Below, in pieces: positions 33,398-46,556 of a stretch of 64,000 nucleotides of DNA; the first letter of the stretch is position 1; each line of letters begins with the position of its first letter. The position numbers and the translations under genes are program-made. The notes under the pieces were generated by a model. That model was not told the DNA's origin. It saw only the letters and a list, made by a program, of their open reading frames with translations, and searched no databases. This DNA is from Lotus japonicus. Lineage: Eukaryota > Streptophyta > Magnoliopsida > Fabales > Fabaceae. Where the stretch lies: positions 16,176,223 through 16,240,222 of the forward strand of contig NC_080043.1 in assembly GCF_012489685.1 (NCBI RefSeq), in the 5' to 3' direction.

Positions 33398-33780
33398 TTT
33401 TTTTTAAAGAAAAATATATTGAATGGAATTATGGTAAATTTCTTAGAACATCTCTCTCAATAAGATTGATAAACAATCCAAAAACCTCCAACAAAATAGA
33501 ATTGAATATGACAACAAAGACCAACAAGTATATATTAGCCCACCAAATCCTAGGAATAAGAGACCACGCACAACCCATCAACACACAACTTATACAAGGA
33601 AAAACCTCCCAAAATCATCCAAACCCTCCACCCAATCGAACAACAAACAGAAAGGAGCCTTTCAGAAAAGAAAAAAAACACCCAAAGAGCCCAAAATCAC
33701 CCAAATACACAAGAAAACAGTAACAATATCCCAGAAACCAGAAACATGCAGATTTAAAATCTCTTCCATAATAAAGCAGC
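33398..33780 (-). mobile_element. LINE 3' tail, minus strand, 383 bp
   Basis: T-run at 33398-33405 (minus-strand poly(A)) preceded on that strand by Phe/Leu-rich non-coding LINE-like 3' sequence. Imperfect ~16-bp target duplication: agaggaaaagagagaa (33382) versus agagaaaaggagagaa (33781). Confidence 0.6.
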
Positions 33781-33796
33781 AGAGAAAAGGAGAGAA

Positions 33797-34434
33797 TGAT
33801 ACAATTGATGCTCATAAAATAGTATTAGAAACTAAACAAGAAATACATGGTAGAGAGAAATAACCTCCGGAGGATAAAGAATACTAATTGTAATTTCAGA
33901 ATTGAACTATGCGTCTTATTAATAGGCTAGATAGAGCATAAAATTGAGTTAATTATAAAAAGATCATTGAAGATTGAATTTTATTATATTGAGTTTCAGA
34001 ACTTAATTTAAATTAATATTTAAAATCAATCATTTATTAATTATAATTTAGTGCTTGATCTCTTTTTTTTTTATAAACCATCTATATTAAAATTAAAAAT
34101 CCTTAAACACTGGGTAATCCTTCTTGATAAAATTAGATTGACAAGATAAGACGATAATATTTTTTTATATGTGGAAAAGAGAACACAAAAAAAAAACTAA
34201 GCTAAAGCATCTTGACAAAAAATCGCAATAATACTAGAAAGAGGTAATGCCCAAATTCGAATGATAAGTATTTAAATATGCTAAATTAAATATATGAGTT
34301 GGTTTTTTTACTATATATATAAATAATTCCTATCTTACTTAATTTTCACATTTTAAATTAAATAGTAGTATCTTTTATATTCATTAATTAATTTCGCGGA
34401 TATTCTTCTTCTTTACGACATAAGTTAAATTGTG
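33797..34434. other. AT-rich spacer
   Basis: Nothing recognisable beyond AT-rich sequence. Confidence 0.4.
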
Positions 34435-34558
34435 TTTTTTTTTATACACCGGAAATTAAAGATAAATGACATCCGTCAGGAATCGATCCATGGACCTTCC
34501 TCTATTCAACTCATATGTCCTCAGCTTCTACCACTTGAGCTATCTTACAGGGACTGTG
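34435..34558 (-). repeat. tRNA-derived SINE, minus strand
   Basis: On the minus strand, A-box tagctcaagtggtagaa and B-box ggatcgattcc lie about 40 bases apart, followed by a short body and an A-run (T-run at about 34435-34442 on the plus strand). The order head-A-B-tail-poly(A) is that of a SINE. Confidence 0.6.
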
Positions 34559-34675
34559 TTATTTTTATTACATTATTACTAGAACTTTCACCCTCGCACT
34601 TTTAAGTTTTAGTCACACATTTAAAAAATATATATAAAATTTTGTGAAAAATCTCAAAATTTCTAATAACCGATC

Positions 34676-34900
34676 ACTAAAAAAATGTATTTTTTAGTGG
34701 CATTGATATTGTTAAATATTGTAGCATTTAATATGCCACAAGTGTTATTACCGACATTCATTCACCTTCAATGTCACTATTCCAAGTACCACAACTACCT
34801 TTGTGGCAATTTTTGCTTAAATGCCGGTTTTATATGCCACAAATCGATTTAGTAATTACTGACACATTTTAAATGCCACAAAAATGCAACAAAATCCAAA
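34676..34900 (+). mobile_element. Possible decayed CACTA-type terminus
   Basis: CACTAAAAAAATG at 34676 is followed by ttttttagtggc and by scattered tgccacaa/tgtggcaa motifs, like CACTA subterminal repeats. The matching right end was not found; tgccaaatagc motifs near 36474 and 36560 might belong to it. No transposase seen. Confidence 0.35.
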
Positions 34901-36589
34901 CTTCACATCTAGCCTTCTGCAAGTTAATTCCCAGGTAATTTTCGCAGCAAATTGTTTTGCAATAAAATAAAATTGTAGGTAAATGCGCAGATAAACTGTG
35001 TGCAAATTTTTCAAATAAATTTGCAAGAAATCACATAACGATAAATTCAATTCATTTCAACAATCATCTTCTCGTGCAAGAACTAAACTAAGTAAACACA
35101 TTCATAAATCTACATCTAAATAGTAATCAAATTCTTATTCTCTTGAGGCATGTGCACTTTTTCTCAAACAAAAATAAGGAGCGAGCAGGGTATGCTACAT
35201 GCTACGTGTGCAACATGCTGATCAACAAACAGAGTGATCCATGAATTCTAGAAAATTATCAAGATATAAACGAAGAAGATGAACATCCACATACCTAAAA
35301 TTCAACAGGTTATAAATACTAAAGAATCTGCTTGATAAATACTAAAAGTCTACTTTCGGAAACAGAGTGATACTTACCTTTCTCAGATTTTCCTTAGGGC
35401 TTGTGTTCTTTCTTTCCTTTCCTTTCCTTTATTCAGTTCATCTTTTCCACTTCCTCTAGTGTTCTCTTGCTCTTTCTTTTCTTATGAGTCGTAAATTAAC
35501 ACAATAAAAAATAACAATAATAAGAAATAAATAATGGTTAAAATAATTCATAAACACAAAGCCAAATGTGATTGAAAACTTTGCAATAGAATAGATAAAT
35601 ACCTTGACCACAGTTTGACTGAACCTAGAAATGAGACAATATTGATTCAAATACCAGCCACTGCAATAAGGGCACCAAACTGCATTAGAGCATCCTAGGA
35701 AACTCCCTCGGCTAAGCACTCCTTCCATGTAGAGGTTAGTGTTCAATTCACATTGTTATCAATATGGAACTAGAAATAAATACAAGTAGGGACTATATAA
35801 CTGCAACAAATATGCAACAAATATCTGCTTCCCATTACATGAAGTATCATTTATACGCTCTTTCTTTGATACTAATGGATTTTACAATGTATATTCTTAG
35901 GAAAAAAATCTTCAACATGATAGTCTTAAGTGTGCTACCATGATACCTTTTTCAAATAACCATCCATAGAGATTTTCTTGCACATCTGTAGATGTCAAAG
36001 AGAGAAAATACATCAAGTCAAATGGAAAAACAATATTCCCATAATCTAAAATGTACAAGATTAAAATTTACAAGCAAAGAAAAAAGAGCTAAATACTGCA
36101 TAAATACTTGGCATTTCATCAAACAGTTCGTCCACAGTTAGTCGATATTGGTCATTTCAACACATATTGAGAAACAAATAAGGTACCTGATCTAGTGATT
36201 GTAGATAAAAGATGAAAAATAACACAATAAATCAAAGAAGGGAACGTTGAGCAATTGAAGCTACCTGGAGACCACCACAACCTGCTGCGATTAGTCATGA
36301 TTTACTTGTGGAAGCAGGGAAGCCCAAAACCATTCAAAGGACTAGTAATTACTTGAATTTTTTGTTTGTGACGTAAAAAGCTTTTAGAAACTTAGTAATG
36401 AATGTTTGACAATTGAGCTTTGCAGAGTCTCTAGCGCACTAGTAATTAGGTGATATCACCACTTTAGAAAATTTGCTGCCAAATAGCTACTAAGTAGTTA
36501 GGAATGTGGTCTTAAATTAGTGGCATTCTAATTAAATGTCAGAGTAATATCAGTTTGTTGCCAAATAGCAACTAGTAGAAGTAAAACAT

Positions 36590-36590
<1 letters not shown>
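34901..36590. other. Unassigned AT-rich region
   Basis: No convincing ORF. It contains repeated cctttcctttcc runs near 35413. It may be the interior of the decayed CACTA-like element starting at 34676. Confidence 0.35.

Positions 36591-36592
<2 letters not shown>

Positions 36593-36646
<54 letters not shown>
36593..36646. repeat. (GA)n microsatellite
   Basis: About 25 uninterrupted GA dinucleotides. It lies directly upstream of a LINE ORF1 and may be part of its 5' leader. Confidence 0.95.
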
Positions 36647-36651
<5 letters not shown>

Positions 36652-36659
36652 TATAGGAC

Positions 36660-38774
36660 GGTGGCAAAACAAGTGGTTTGATCAGGAGGTAGCAGGTGGA
36701 GCTCGAAGAGATAGTAGAGGGGAACCGCGAGGGGATATAACCTCATTCTTCTTCTCCAATATTTCAGAGAGCGTAGGTGAGTTGGATCTTTGGCAAGCCT
36801 TTCAAAAATGGGGAAGGATTTGGGACATTTTTATTCCTCAAGAGAGATTGGTGGGGAAGGAGGTTTGGCTTTGTAAGGTTTATCAATGCTCTGAACCCCT
36901 CTTTGCTGGTAGAACATATGGACCAGCTAGTGGTGGGTGGAAGGAAACTTCATATGTGAACTTTCCTAGGTTCTCTAAAGCAAAGAGCGACACCATTAGG
37001 GTATCTGAGTGCAGCGCAACCATAATCCTGGTGTGTAGGGTGTGGATAGAGGCCTAGTTTGCTCCAACGCTAATCACGAACATGGCTATAGTACAAAGAG
37101 GAGATCTTATGCAGAGGCACTCGCCAATGTAGGTAACAGAGAGACTGTTCTGAGTGTAGACAAGCACTTAGAGAAGAAGCTCCCTCGAAGAGAAGTGGTT
37201 AAGCAAGTTTTTACCCAAAAAATGGACCTTGATATCCAAGTGGATGAGATCAAATGTGAGTGGTTATCAAGAAGCTTTGTTGCAAAACTTACAATCTATG
37301 GAGGTGAACCTTTTCATGATATCGACTTGCAATATCAAGGTCAGGTACATGGGTGACAATTTGGTGCTTTTGACAGAAGAAAAAGGGGATGAGTTGGATT
37401 ACTTGCTTAAAGAGGAAGATGGTTGGAGTAAAGATCTGTTTGATTTAACTAGCCATGGAGCCCTTTGGTGGTGCCACAAAGACGTCTTGTTTGGTTGAGG
37501 TGTGAAGGTGTTCATTTGAACCTCTGGTCCAAGACTTGTTTCGAGTCTCTGGTGAGCAGGTTTGGAGAGTTGGTGTCGCTGGATGAGAGATCTTCATCTC
37601 TTGAAAAGATTGATGTGGCCAGGCTTTGTGTTCGAACGTCAAGACTAGAACCCATCCTCAGCACTCTGCAAGTAAGACTGAATAAGAGACTGTACAGAAT
37701 CAGGATGTTTGAGAAGGTTGCCTCTTTTGAAGGTGCACGATGTCGTTGTTCGTGCCCGACGATGAAAACATAAAGAAGTCCCACATTGCTAAGTTGAGAA
37801 CAAGTTGAACAGTTTATAAAGCTGGAGAGTTGCAATCCCAATTGACTTAAGGTTTTTGGGTAAATCTTCTACTCCATCGTCACAAGTCCACTCTCTCTGA
37901 TCCAGGCCCGCACGCATCCAGACCCAACAGTGGTATCAGAGCCCACTTGCCCAAAGGCTATGGAAAAAAAGCCTGAAAAAAAAATCCAACCAAAAAAAAT
38001 TAGAGAGAAAAAAAGAAAAATGGGTTCTAAAGAAAAATAAATAAAATCATGGGCCTCTAAGACTCAGGTACACACAGAAAGAGCACAAGTCCACAACGAC
38101 GGCCTCTGAGGTTCCGCTTGAGTACAAGCCCAGGTAGAGCAACTCTAACTCGACTACTCCAGTTAGACTTGAGGGGAAGTGATGAAAACATAAAGAAGTA
38201 CCATATTGCTAAGTTGAGAACAAGTTGAACTGTTTATAAAGCTGGAGAGTTGCAATCCCAATTGCCTTAAGGTTTTTGGGTTAAACTTCTACTCCAGCGT
38301 CACAAGTTCGCTCTCCCTGAGGCGTGGTCTGTCAAGGACGGTGATGTAGTTTCCAACGACCAAGGTGAGGGTTTCGAGCAGTGGGTGATGGAGGCGCTAG
38401 TAGCCGGCGACAAGGTGCATGCAGGTGGCAGCGGCGAGGGAGGTAGCCAATTGTCTCAACGGTTGGGAAATAGGGATGATGCACATGACGATACTTTGGG
38501 TGCGTCTAACAGTGACATGATTGATCGACAGTTTAGAGGCTCCAATGATGTTCACCAAAGAGGAAATCTGGCCATGTCACAAAGCAGGGTAGCCTTAGAG
38601 CAGAATGAGAGGCTAGTAGTCAACCTCATCTCTGAAAATAGCTTGGTACTCAAGGGTGATGACAAGGAACCTTTGGGTATTATATGTACCCATCTTTATT
38701 TGGAGAAACTGTGCATACCCTACCTAATCTTAACCTAGTTATTTTAAAAAGAGGGAGGGCCCCACCAAAGGAGA
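36660..38774 (+). pseudogene. L1-type LINE ORF1 (RNA-binding protein), broken
   Basis: Translation in shifting frames shows an RRM-like domain: SFFFSNISESVGELDLW, FQKWGRIWDIFIPQERL and FGFVRFINALNPSLLVEHM, then GGRKLHVNFPRFSK. A middle domain and an acidic C-terminal part follow (GDVVSNDQGEGFEQWV after 38340). These are the hallmarks of plant LINE ORF1. Several frameshifts disable it, and a TRIM is inserted at 37760-38320. The rest of the LINE resumes at 47231 after a nested copia element. Confidence 0.75.
37760..38320 (+). mobile_element. TRIM (miniature LTR retrotransposon)
   Basis: Two direct repeats of ~140 bp, starting gatgaaaacataaagaag (37761 and 38181), roughly 90% alike by eye, flank ~285 bp without ORFs. 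A Met-tRNA primer site (tggtatcagagcc, 37931-37943) and a polypurine tract (gaggggaag, 38171-38179) are in the right places. A possible 5-bp duplication is cccga/cctga (one mismatch). It sits inside LINE ORF1. Confidence 0.75.
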
Positions 38775-39796
38775 TGTTGTTAGCTAAAGGGGAACATGCA
38801 AGAAGTTTGTAACAGGTTGGGCCTTTTACCCAGCCCAGTGAACCTTTTAAAACAAAATTTAGATGATGCAAATAACTTCGGTGTGTTATTGAAATTCTGG
38901 CGATAGTAACTGGAATGTTCTACCAGATGTCTAAGACATCTTGTACAACACTATGAACAACACAACAAATAATGCAGCAAGATAACAACTGAAAAACAAT
39001 AAAGAACACAGGAAGTTGTTAACCCAGTTTGGTGCAATATCACCTACGTCTGGAGGGTTTTCACCTAAGAGAGATAATCCACTATTATAGAGAAATTGTA
39101 CAAAAAGATCTCACACAAACTGCCCCAGTTCAACAATCTTTTCTACCTATCTATACCCGTGGACTATTACTTAGGTCTCCCCCTAAGTATGAGCACTCCC
39201 TCTCACTCTCTCACACACTGCCACTGTGATTGAACTCAAGTCTGAGTTACAAAGACAGATCTCAAGATCACACACTGAACACTCACTCTTAGCTCACAAC
39301 AATGACATAAAGCTGCTAAGAGTACAAACCGGTATGAACTCAATGAAAACCCTAATACAATCAAATGTTCCACACACAGAGTATAGGTCTTGAGTCTTCA
39401 TATATAGTCTTCCGGGCCTTGTCTTCATTGGGCTTGAAAGATCACACGGTCCATACACACATCAGGAAGTTGTTAATATTGAAAACCAATCAAGCAACAA
39501 ATCTGCAGAGGATCCTCGGCCAATTAACACTAAAAGCAGATTTCAACTTCCATATTTATCTTCAATTTAAACCCCCTTGAACCAGGTTTAAATACACCAC
39601 AGGATATTCCTTGACAGCGCACAAAAGCTTCCAGTAAAACCTAACTTGAAAACGAAGCTTTACAAAATACCAAATAACCAACTAACATCAGATACTGCAG
39701 GACAAATGTCGCAGGCAAGATGTTACAACATCGGGTTCGACAAGTTGGCACATACAGACTTAGCTAAAATGCAGACAACCAAACAAAGGAACAACA
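38775..39796 (-). mobile_element. 3' LTR of a minus-strand copia element (1022 bp)
   Basis: Ends are TGTTGT...ACAACA on either strand. A polypurine tract (minus aaagggggagat) abuts it at 39797-39808. It contains the common copia LTR phrase gttgttaacccagtttggtg near 39014. The 5' LTR of this element is missing. Confidence 0.65.
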
Positions 39797-40209
39797 ATCT
39801 CCCCCTTTGTCAAATTTTAGCTAATACACCACACTACCATAAAGCATGTTCAGAACCCCAGTATCAACTTGAAATACCAGAGAGAAGTGAAACAAATTAA
39901 ACCAAGGTAGCTTCCAGCATCTTACAACAACATAGCTAACCTCAGCAACTATAAACATCTTGATGCAGTAACAAAGACTAACAGAGTATAGCACAGTAGA
40001 AACAGAAGCATGTCTATATAGCATCAGAATCATACCATTTGTCCCCCTTATTAGCATAATTTGGCAAAGGCTCACCAAGAATAGCATACTATTATAGAAC
40101 ATCCAGTAGAGAATCCAGGATCACAAATCCACAAACAGACTTATTACAGACCAAGAGCAAATGTAGTAGATAAAGAGCCACACAAGGCTATTGCAAATAC
40201 AAAAAAAAA

Positions 40210-40452
40210 CTAATGAAAGGTGCTACGAGGGCTAGAACTGGTGGAGCCAGTTACATCCTCCTTCTCTTCTTCATCAGATTCCTCATTATCTCTGTCAGAT
40301 TCATCATCTTCCTCACCAGCAGTTTCATACTGAGCCTCTTCTTCCTCAACAGCAACATGATCACCCTCAACCGCCTGAGCAACTCCTTCACTGGTACCTT
40401 CCTCAGCAGCAGGAGCAGGACTCAGTGTCAGAGCCTTGATGAGCTTGTCCAC
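40210..40452 (-). pseudogene. Acidic C-terminal fragment of a third ORF
   Basis: Minus-strand frame with [18 protein letters not shown], then Glu/Asp-rich sequence ending SSSPRSTFH. Its place between RNase H and the 3' polypurine tract is that of a Sirevirus third ORF, reduced to its tail. Its N-terminal part was deleted together with the end of RNase H. Confidence 0.45.
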
Positions 40453-42070
40453 ATTCTACTTTCTAATTTTGCAGGCCTGAATAGTGGCATCCATAGAAGT
40501 TGAGTACACCCACTTCCAGCAGCTATATATTCAGCCTCAGCAGTAGACAGTGATACACAATTCTGCTTTTTGCTGAACCAAGATATGAGATTATTACCAA
40601 GAAAGAAACATCCTCCTGACGTACTTTTTCTATCATCTGCATTTCCTGCCCAGTCTACATCACAGTAGCCTATCAAATTTGAATTAGAGTTGTGAGCATA
40701 AAAAATTCCATAGTCAGCAGTTCCCTTAATGTACTTTATAATCCTCTTGACTTGAATCAGATGACTCTCTTTAGGTGCAGCTTGATATCTGGCACACACA
40801 CCAACAGAAAAAGCAATATTTGGTCTGCTAGCAGTGAGGTAAAGAAGACTCCCAATCATGCTTCTGTATAAGCTTTGATCAACATCAGTTCCACCTTCAT
40901 CTTTAGTTAGTTTGATATGAGTAGTTGCAGGAGTTCTCTTATGAGTTGAGCCTTCAAGACCAAACTTCTTAACTAGTTCCTCGACATACTTGCTATGAGA
41001 AATGAACATGGAGTCTTCCATATGTTTTACTTGCAACCACAGGAAGTAACTTAAATCACCAACGAGACTCATCTCAAACTCAGATTTCATATGTCTAACA
41101 AAATGTTCCACCATGTGGTCTGACATCCCGCAAAAAACAATGTCATCTACATATATATGAGCTATCATGACTTTTCCACCATCACTTTTCACAAATAGAG
41201 TTTTATCAATTCCTCCCTTGTTGTACCCTTTACTTACCAGGAACTCCGTTAGCCTTTCATACCAAGCCCTTGATGCTTGCTTTAATACGTACAAAGTCTT
41301 TCTCAACTTGTAAACATGTTCTGGACAGGTTGGATCTACAAATCCCTTAGGTTGTTCTACATAGACTTCCTCATTCAGGTATCCATTCAAGAAAGCACTC
41401 TTCACATCCATCTGGAACATCCATTCAACAGCTAGTCCTAACAACAATCTGATAGATTCCAATCGAGCAACAGGAGCAAATGTTTCATCAAAATCAATCC
41501 CTTCAATCTGAGTGTATCCTTGAGCAACCAATCTGGCCTTGTTTCTTGTCACAGTTCCATTCTCATCTGACTTGTTCCTGAAGATCCACTTGGTACCAAT
41601 TACATTTACACCTTCTGGTCTGGGAACGAGATCCCATACTTCATTTCGCTTGAATTGACTTAATTCTTCCTGCATGGCATTGATCTAGTATTCATCAGTT
41701 AAGGCTTCCTTGATGTTTTTTGGCTCAATCTTGGAGATAAAGCAAGCATTTGCAATATTGTCTCTTGATCTAGTGATAACTCCTTCATTCAAATTTCCAA
41801 TAATGTTTTCTCTGGGATGTATCTTCTGAATTCTGACTGAGGGGACAATCTCCTAAGATGACTCATGTTCTTCTCCTTCTTCAGGTTCTATGTCTGACTG
41901 GATGTCACAGTCATTTGGTCTCTCATCAACTATCTAAGGCACATTATCATCTCCATCTGCATTGACTTCATTCAAACTACTTACTCTGTCATCCACAACC
42001 ACGTTTATGGATTTCATCGTAGTTTTTGTGCGAGAGTTAAACACCCTGTAGGCCTTGCTCCTCAAACAAA
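40453..42070 (-). pseudogene. Copia reverse transcriptase and RNase H, minus strand
   Basis: The open part (41675-40428) shows [50 protein letters not shown], the catalytic YVDD in HIYVDDIVF, and RNase H motifs [20 protein letters not shown] and [20 protein letters not shown]. It is cut right after TQLLWM by a deletion that joins it to the acidic tail of the third ORF. Upstream, a TAG replaces an expected Trp codon near 41688 and further stops occur up to 42070. Conserved YGLKQAP reads YVLKQAS, which also suggests decay. Confidence 0.9.
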
Positions 42071-44959
42071 AGGTCATGACTTTCATTCAACAGGCATGGT
42101 CTTTGAATCCTCAAAAGCTCAAATTTCAAGATTTCTCAAGATTTTAAATTGAAGGATCCAAAATTAGAAATGTGATGCCCACAAAAGAAAAACACAACAA
42201 CGATACTCATGCACATCCATACTGAAAATCAATATGCATACAATTCATTCCTATCTAACCAAAGAATACTCATTCACTCATCAGTTCATTATGTTCAAAC
42301 TAAGGTGAATGTTTCACTCAGTTCACTCACTGAATCACATAAATCAATTTTGTTATCCGTCTCCGCAGTTATCAAGGCTGCATGTTCAATCAAGGATCTC
42401 TAAGGTCTTTGAGGGTTGTAATTTGGTTAGGCTTCAAAGAAAATTGGTTTTTCTGGATATGCAAGGTACTCAACAAGCTAAGAGAGCAATCATAGCTCAA
42501 ACCAACCATAAATGATAAGTTACTCTAGTGCTTTTACCAACTCTCTCATTCACCATTCTTTTCTTTTCTTTTCACCCTTTTCATCAATCTATCTTTTTTT
42601 TTTAATTCTCTTTTTCTCCTTTTTCAACTTTTTCTCTTTTTTTTCACTTTCAAGTATGTACAAACAAATTGATACACAAACCACACAAAAATAGCACACT
42701 TATTCTTCTCCCTCCAACTTGAATACAACCATATCATGAACAAGTGCTCTCTTAACCCATTCAGCTTTGGTGAGATCATTGTTTTTCTTTTAAGGCTCAA
42801 GGTTATAAACACGAACAAATCACAAAAATATTCTTTTCCAGGCTCAAGGGGGCTAACAATGGAATTAAAATGTAAATGGTAGGTTATATGGCTAAGTGGT
42901 TGTATATACCGAATAAAATATGCCTTGATCATTTCCAAGAAATTGCATACAACAATGATAATCGGAGACTCAAAAAAAACCAATCATGCAACACAATGAG
43001 GAGTCTCTCAGCTCACAAGTGTATAGGAACACTCCCTCACATTGGTTTGGATTCAAAGCATTCCCTAATTTTCAAAAAATTTCATGCTATGCCTATGAAT
43101 TCCATGCGAATCATACAATCATATCAAATCATGCTATCTGTGAGTGCAAACACCAATTAAATCAGGGAATCAAACAATTCAAATTGCATTTAAAAGCATA
43201 TCATGCAATTATATTGATGTTTCATTAACCATGCCAGTTAAAACCAGTCAGCTATCGATGAAATCTACACAAAGTGTTAGTTAATATATATACCAAAATG
43301 CTAATAAGATATTAAAAACAAAAGAAAGAAGGACAAAAAATACTCCCTCATGATGCTTTGCATTTAATCCAAGGTTGCTCATCAAAGCTCTCACCCCCTC
43401 CAAGAGATTAGGAATGTCCTCAAGCCAAATGTAAATATCATCATGAACCTGCCTTAAAGTCACTTAAAATCAAGTTAGAACGCAAAAGAGGGGTAAGAAT
43501 AATCAAATTATGAGCTTAAGCATAATAAATTTCAAAAAACACCCCTTTTAGCACTTCAGAACTCAAAACAGTGTTTTTGAGTATGTATTTCGCTTAAGCT
43601 TCGCTTGAGCCAACCTTTTCCAGTGGAAGATGCATTTTCTGGGCAAGTACTTGGCTTGAGCAAAGTTGTGTTGGCTTAGAGTTTGCTCAAGCCAAGTTTT
43701 TCCAGAATCATGAAGTCAAGTTCGCCTAGGGGTTGATAAGTGTTCGCTTGAGCGAACTGTATGTGGGCTTGAGCGAACTACAAGAGAATTATGCAGATTT
43801 GACAGGATTCCAGGGAATTTCTCAAGTATTTCACAACTCCATACCCCAAAAACCAATTCATGCTAAAAATTTACCCCAAACTTGATTGAACATGATATAA
43901 TCATCAAGGAAAACTTGTGGAAATCTTAAAATCTAGCATTTAGACATTGAATCCACAAGATCAAAAACTCAGTTCATAAAACTAAAAAACTGAAACCTCA
44001 AGAGCTGCAAAGTGCTAAAATCAAACCAAACTTGAAATTTAACAAACCAAAACACCAATACACAAAACACAATGCATAAATATACTAAACTAACATTGAA
44101 CATGAGAAAATTCAAAGGTCTTGGAGAGCAACCTGCATAATTGTGCAGAAAATTCACTTAAAGGCATGATTTTCTTCTATTTTACCACAACCTTACACCT
44201 CAGATTTTGCAATACTTACCATCCTTGTTTTCCATTCCTCCCTATGCATGAAAAACACTATTTTGGACCTGTGTCAAGTCTCAATTGCAGATTGTTAGAA
44301 TCAAAAGCACATAATCCAATTCACATTCCATTCCACATGCAAATTCAACAAGTCACACCCCCAAAATTTGATTTTATCACATTTGTTGCATCCAAACCCA
44401 TTGAACAATCTTAATATGCTAAATAAAATTTGTGAAGCTCATAAAAACTCAGATTTTGGCATAACTTCACAAAATCACTATCCTAGTTCTAAAAACACAT
44501 AAAAAAAACTCATGGTTTCCAAGACTTATGGTGATATTGTGATTCAAATAACTCAAAATAGGATATTCATATAAACTTGCAAAAGATCACTCAAGAACCA
44601 AAAGTGAGGAATCCTTAGGGAATTTAAAAACAAAAAGAAGAAAACAAGAATAAGAAAACAACAAATATGTACAATTCACATACATAAAACAAACCTATGT
44701 ATCAAAATCATCATTTCATGACAAGTGACCTAATTGAGATGAGATTCACTAGCTGATTCATTCTAGGTCAGATTCAAAGAATTTCAAATCTTAAATCATG
44801 TTATAGGTGATCAGGCTACAACTAGCATTAAGAACGAGAACAAATCGGTGAAATTGACACATAAGAACAAAACATTGAATATGTACATTACAACTCAAAT
44901 CAACATTCCACTAGTTTCACCAACATTTCAAACACAATCCCCGACAACTGCGCCAAATT
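42063..44959 (-). mobile_element. Partial internal region of a gypsy-type element inserted in copia pol
   Basis: Non-coding, AT-rich sequence between the copia pol break at 42062 and the primer site next to the LTR at 44960. It contains motifs such as gcttgagccaac that recur in the LTR (43590-43760 and 46190-46340). I found no gag or pol motif. The element is truncated at its 3' side or is a large non-coding derivative. Confidence 0.5.
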
Positions 44960-46556
44960 TGATAAAGGTTTTTTCCTTGTTAGTACTGCTTTGGAACTAA
45001 ACCCTTATGATTCAATCATAGCAAAGCAGATTCGGGTTTATCGTCCTCAGGGATTGTGTGAACATTAGTTCCACCAGTTAAACATTGATCTAAGTGGATA
45101 CAAAGATGTTTGATAAATTGTTTTTGTGATTTTTGAATATAAATGAAAGCAGTAAAAGAAAGTTTACGGAGGTAACAAAGAAGAACACATATTCAAACTG
45201 CATTTTCACCTAATCCTCTAATTGCTTTCAACTCAAACACTTTTGTAATGGTTCATTTCATTTATGATGTCGAGAGCTATCCACCTAACTATCCCTAGCC
45301 TAGGTGAATCTATCAGTTGGAAATCCTAGATGTAATCCCTTACCATCTAGAAAACCAAAATGAACACTAAAGCTCAAATTCTCTCTCAAAGACATTCCCA
45401 ATAACCTATCTATCCTAAAACAAGGTACCCTTGGCTTGCGAATCTCCGTTGTCACTCCAGAAATTCCTATTAGAACTCAGAACCCCACCTGTCATGTGGA
45501 AATCCTCTATTGCTCTTACCTAAGATATTCTCACCTTAAGACAATTGGTTCAGTGAGTGGTTTCTCTCTTGAACCGGACCCGCAATTATCTCCCGATCTC
45601 ATGCTAGTCCTCGGAAATCTAACGCAAATCAATCGATACTTGAAGCAAGGAAAGTAAAACTTTAACACAGTGTTGTGACCTAAGACATAGGAACTCTACT
45701 TTCATTTATCTAAGCATTCACCAACTCATGTCAACCTCTCAATCTATTTATAAATTAGTGAAGCTCTTTTGATTATCAATTGATAGGTTAGAAGCATGAA
45801 GCATAGAAAGAAACACCATACATGAAATATTTCCATTTACATTCATGAAAAGAGTTTACAACAAATCAAAGAATCAAGTTTCAATAATCTAAATACAAAA
45901 ATAGAAACAACATGTACAAGGGATAAGGAAGAAGAGACGAAACCCAGAAGAACAGCGAAGGATCCACGGCGATAGAAGCTTTCCCAAGCTTTCCATCGCC
46001 TCCGAGAGGTTGTCACGGTCCTTCGGCGGTCACCGCCACGCTCCGAAGCTTCAATCCGTCAATCCTAGACCCAGGGACCCTTCCTCCATGAAGCCCAGCC
46101 TCCTATGAATGTTTAGGGAGGAAAAAATGGAAGAGATCCTGAAAATTTCGTGGTCTGCCCTTTTATAGAGTTTATGGCCGACCTTAGTTTGCTCAAGTCA
46201 AGCTAAGTTGGCTCAAGCAAACCTTTCTTCACGATGAAGTAGTTAAAACCGACTTCAGTTGGCTCAAGCTAACTCAAGTTGGCTTAAGCGAACTATGCTG
46301 AAAATCTACTGTAAAGTGATGGCTTGAGCCAACTTTCCTCACTTGGTTTTCTTGCTCAAATCTTCATGAAACTCCAACCTACATCAAAAACCAAAGATTA
46401 AACAAAAAACTCACAATATTTACACGATTTCTACATCAAAATTAAGTATTTACTAAATCCACTACTTTGGGGACTAAAATGATGAATAAATGAAGCACAC
46501 ACGTAAGATAAATGCCTAAAAAGATAACCAAATATGCGTAAAAATGACACTTATCA
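44960..46556 (-). mobile_element. 5' LTR of a gypsy-type element (1597 bp), minus strand
   Basis: On the minus strand it starts TGATAAGTGTCATTTTTACG and ends AAAACCTTTATCA. A primer site ttggcgcagttgtcggggat (minus; about 44936-44956) follows. This is close to the tgGCGCCGTTGCCGGGGA site of tRNA-Asp-primed plant gypsy elements. The LTR ends are inverted copies (TGATAA/TTATCA). It is inserted within the copia integrase-to-reverse transcriptase region. Confidence 0.65.

Noticed and set aside
33376..33723. 115-aa ORF
   Set aside because: It is antisense to a LINE 3' tail and includes the poly(A)/T tract.
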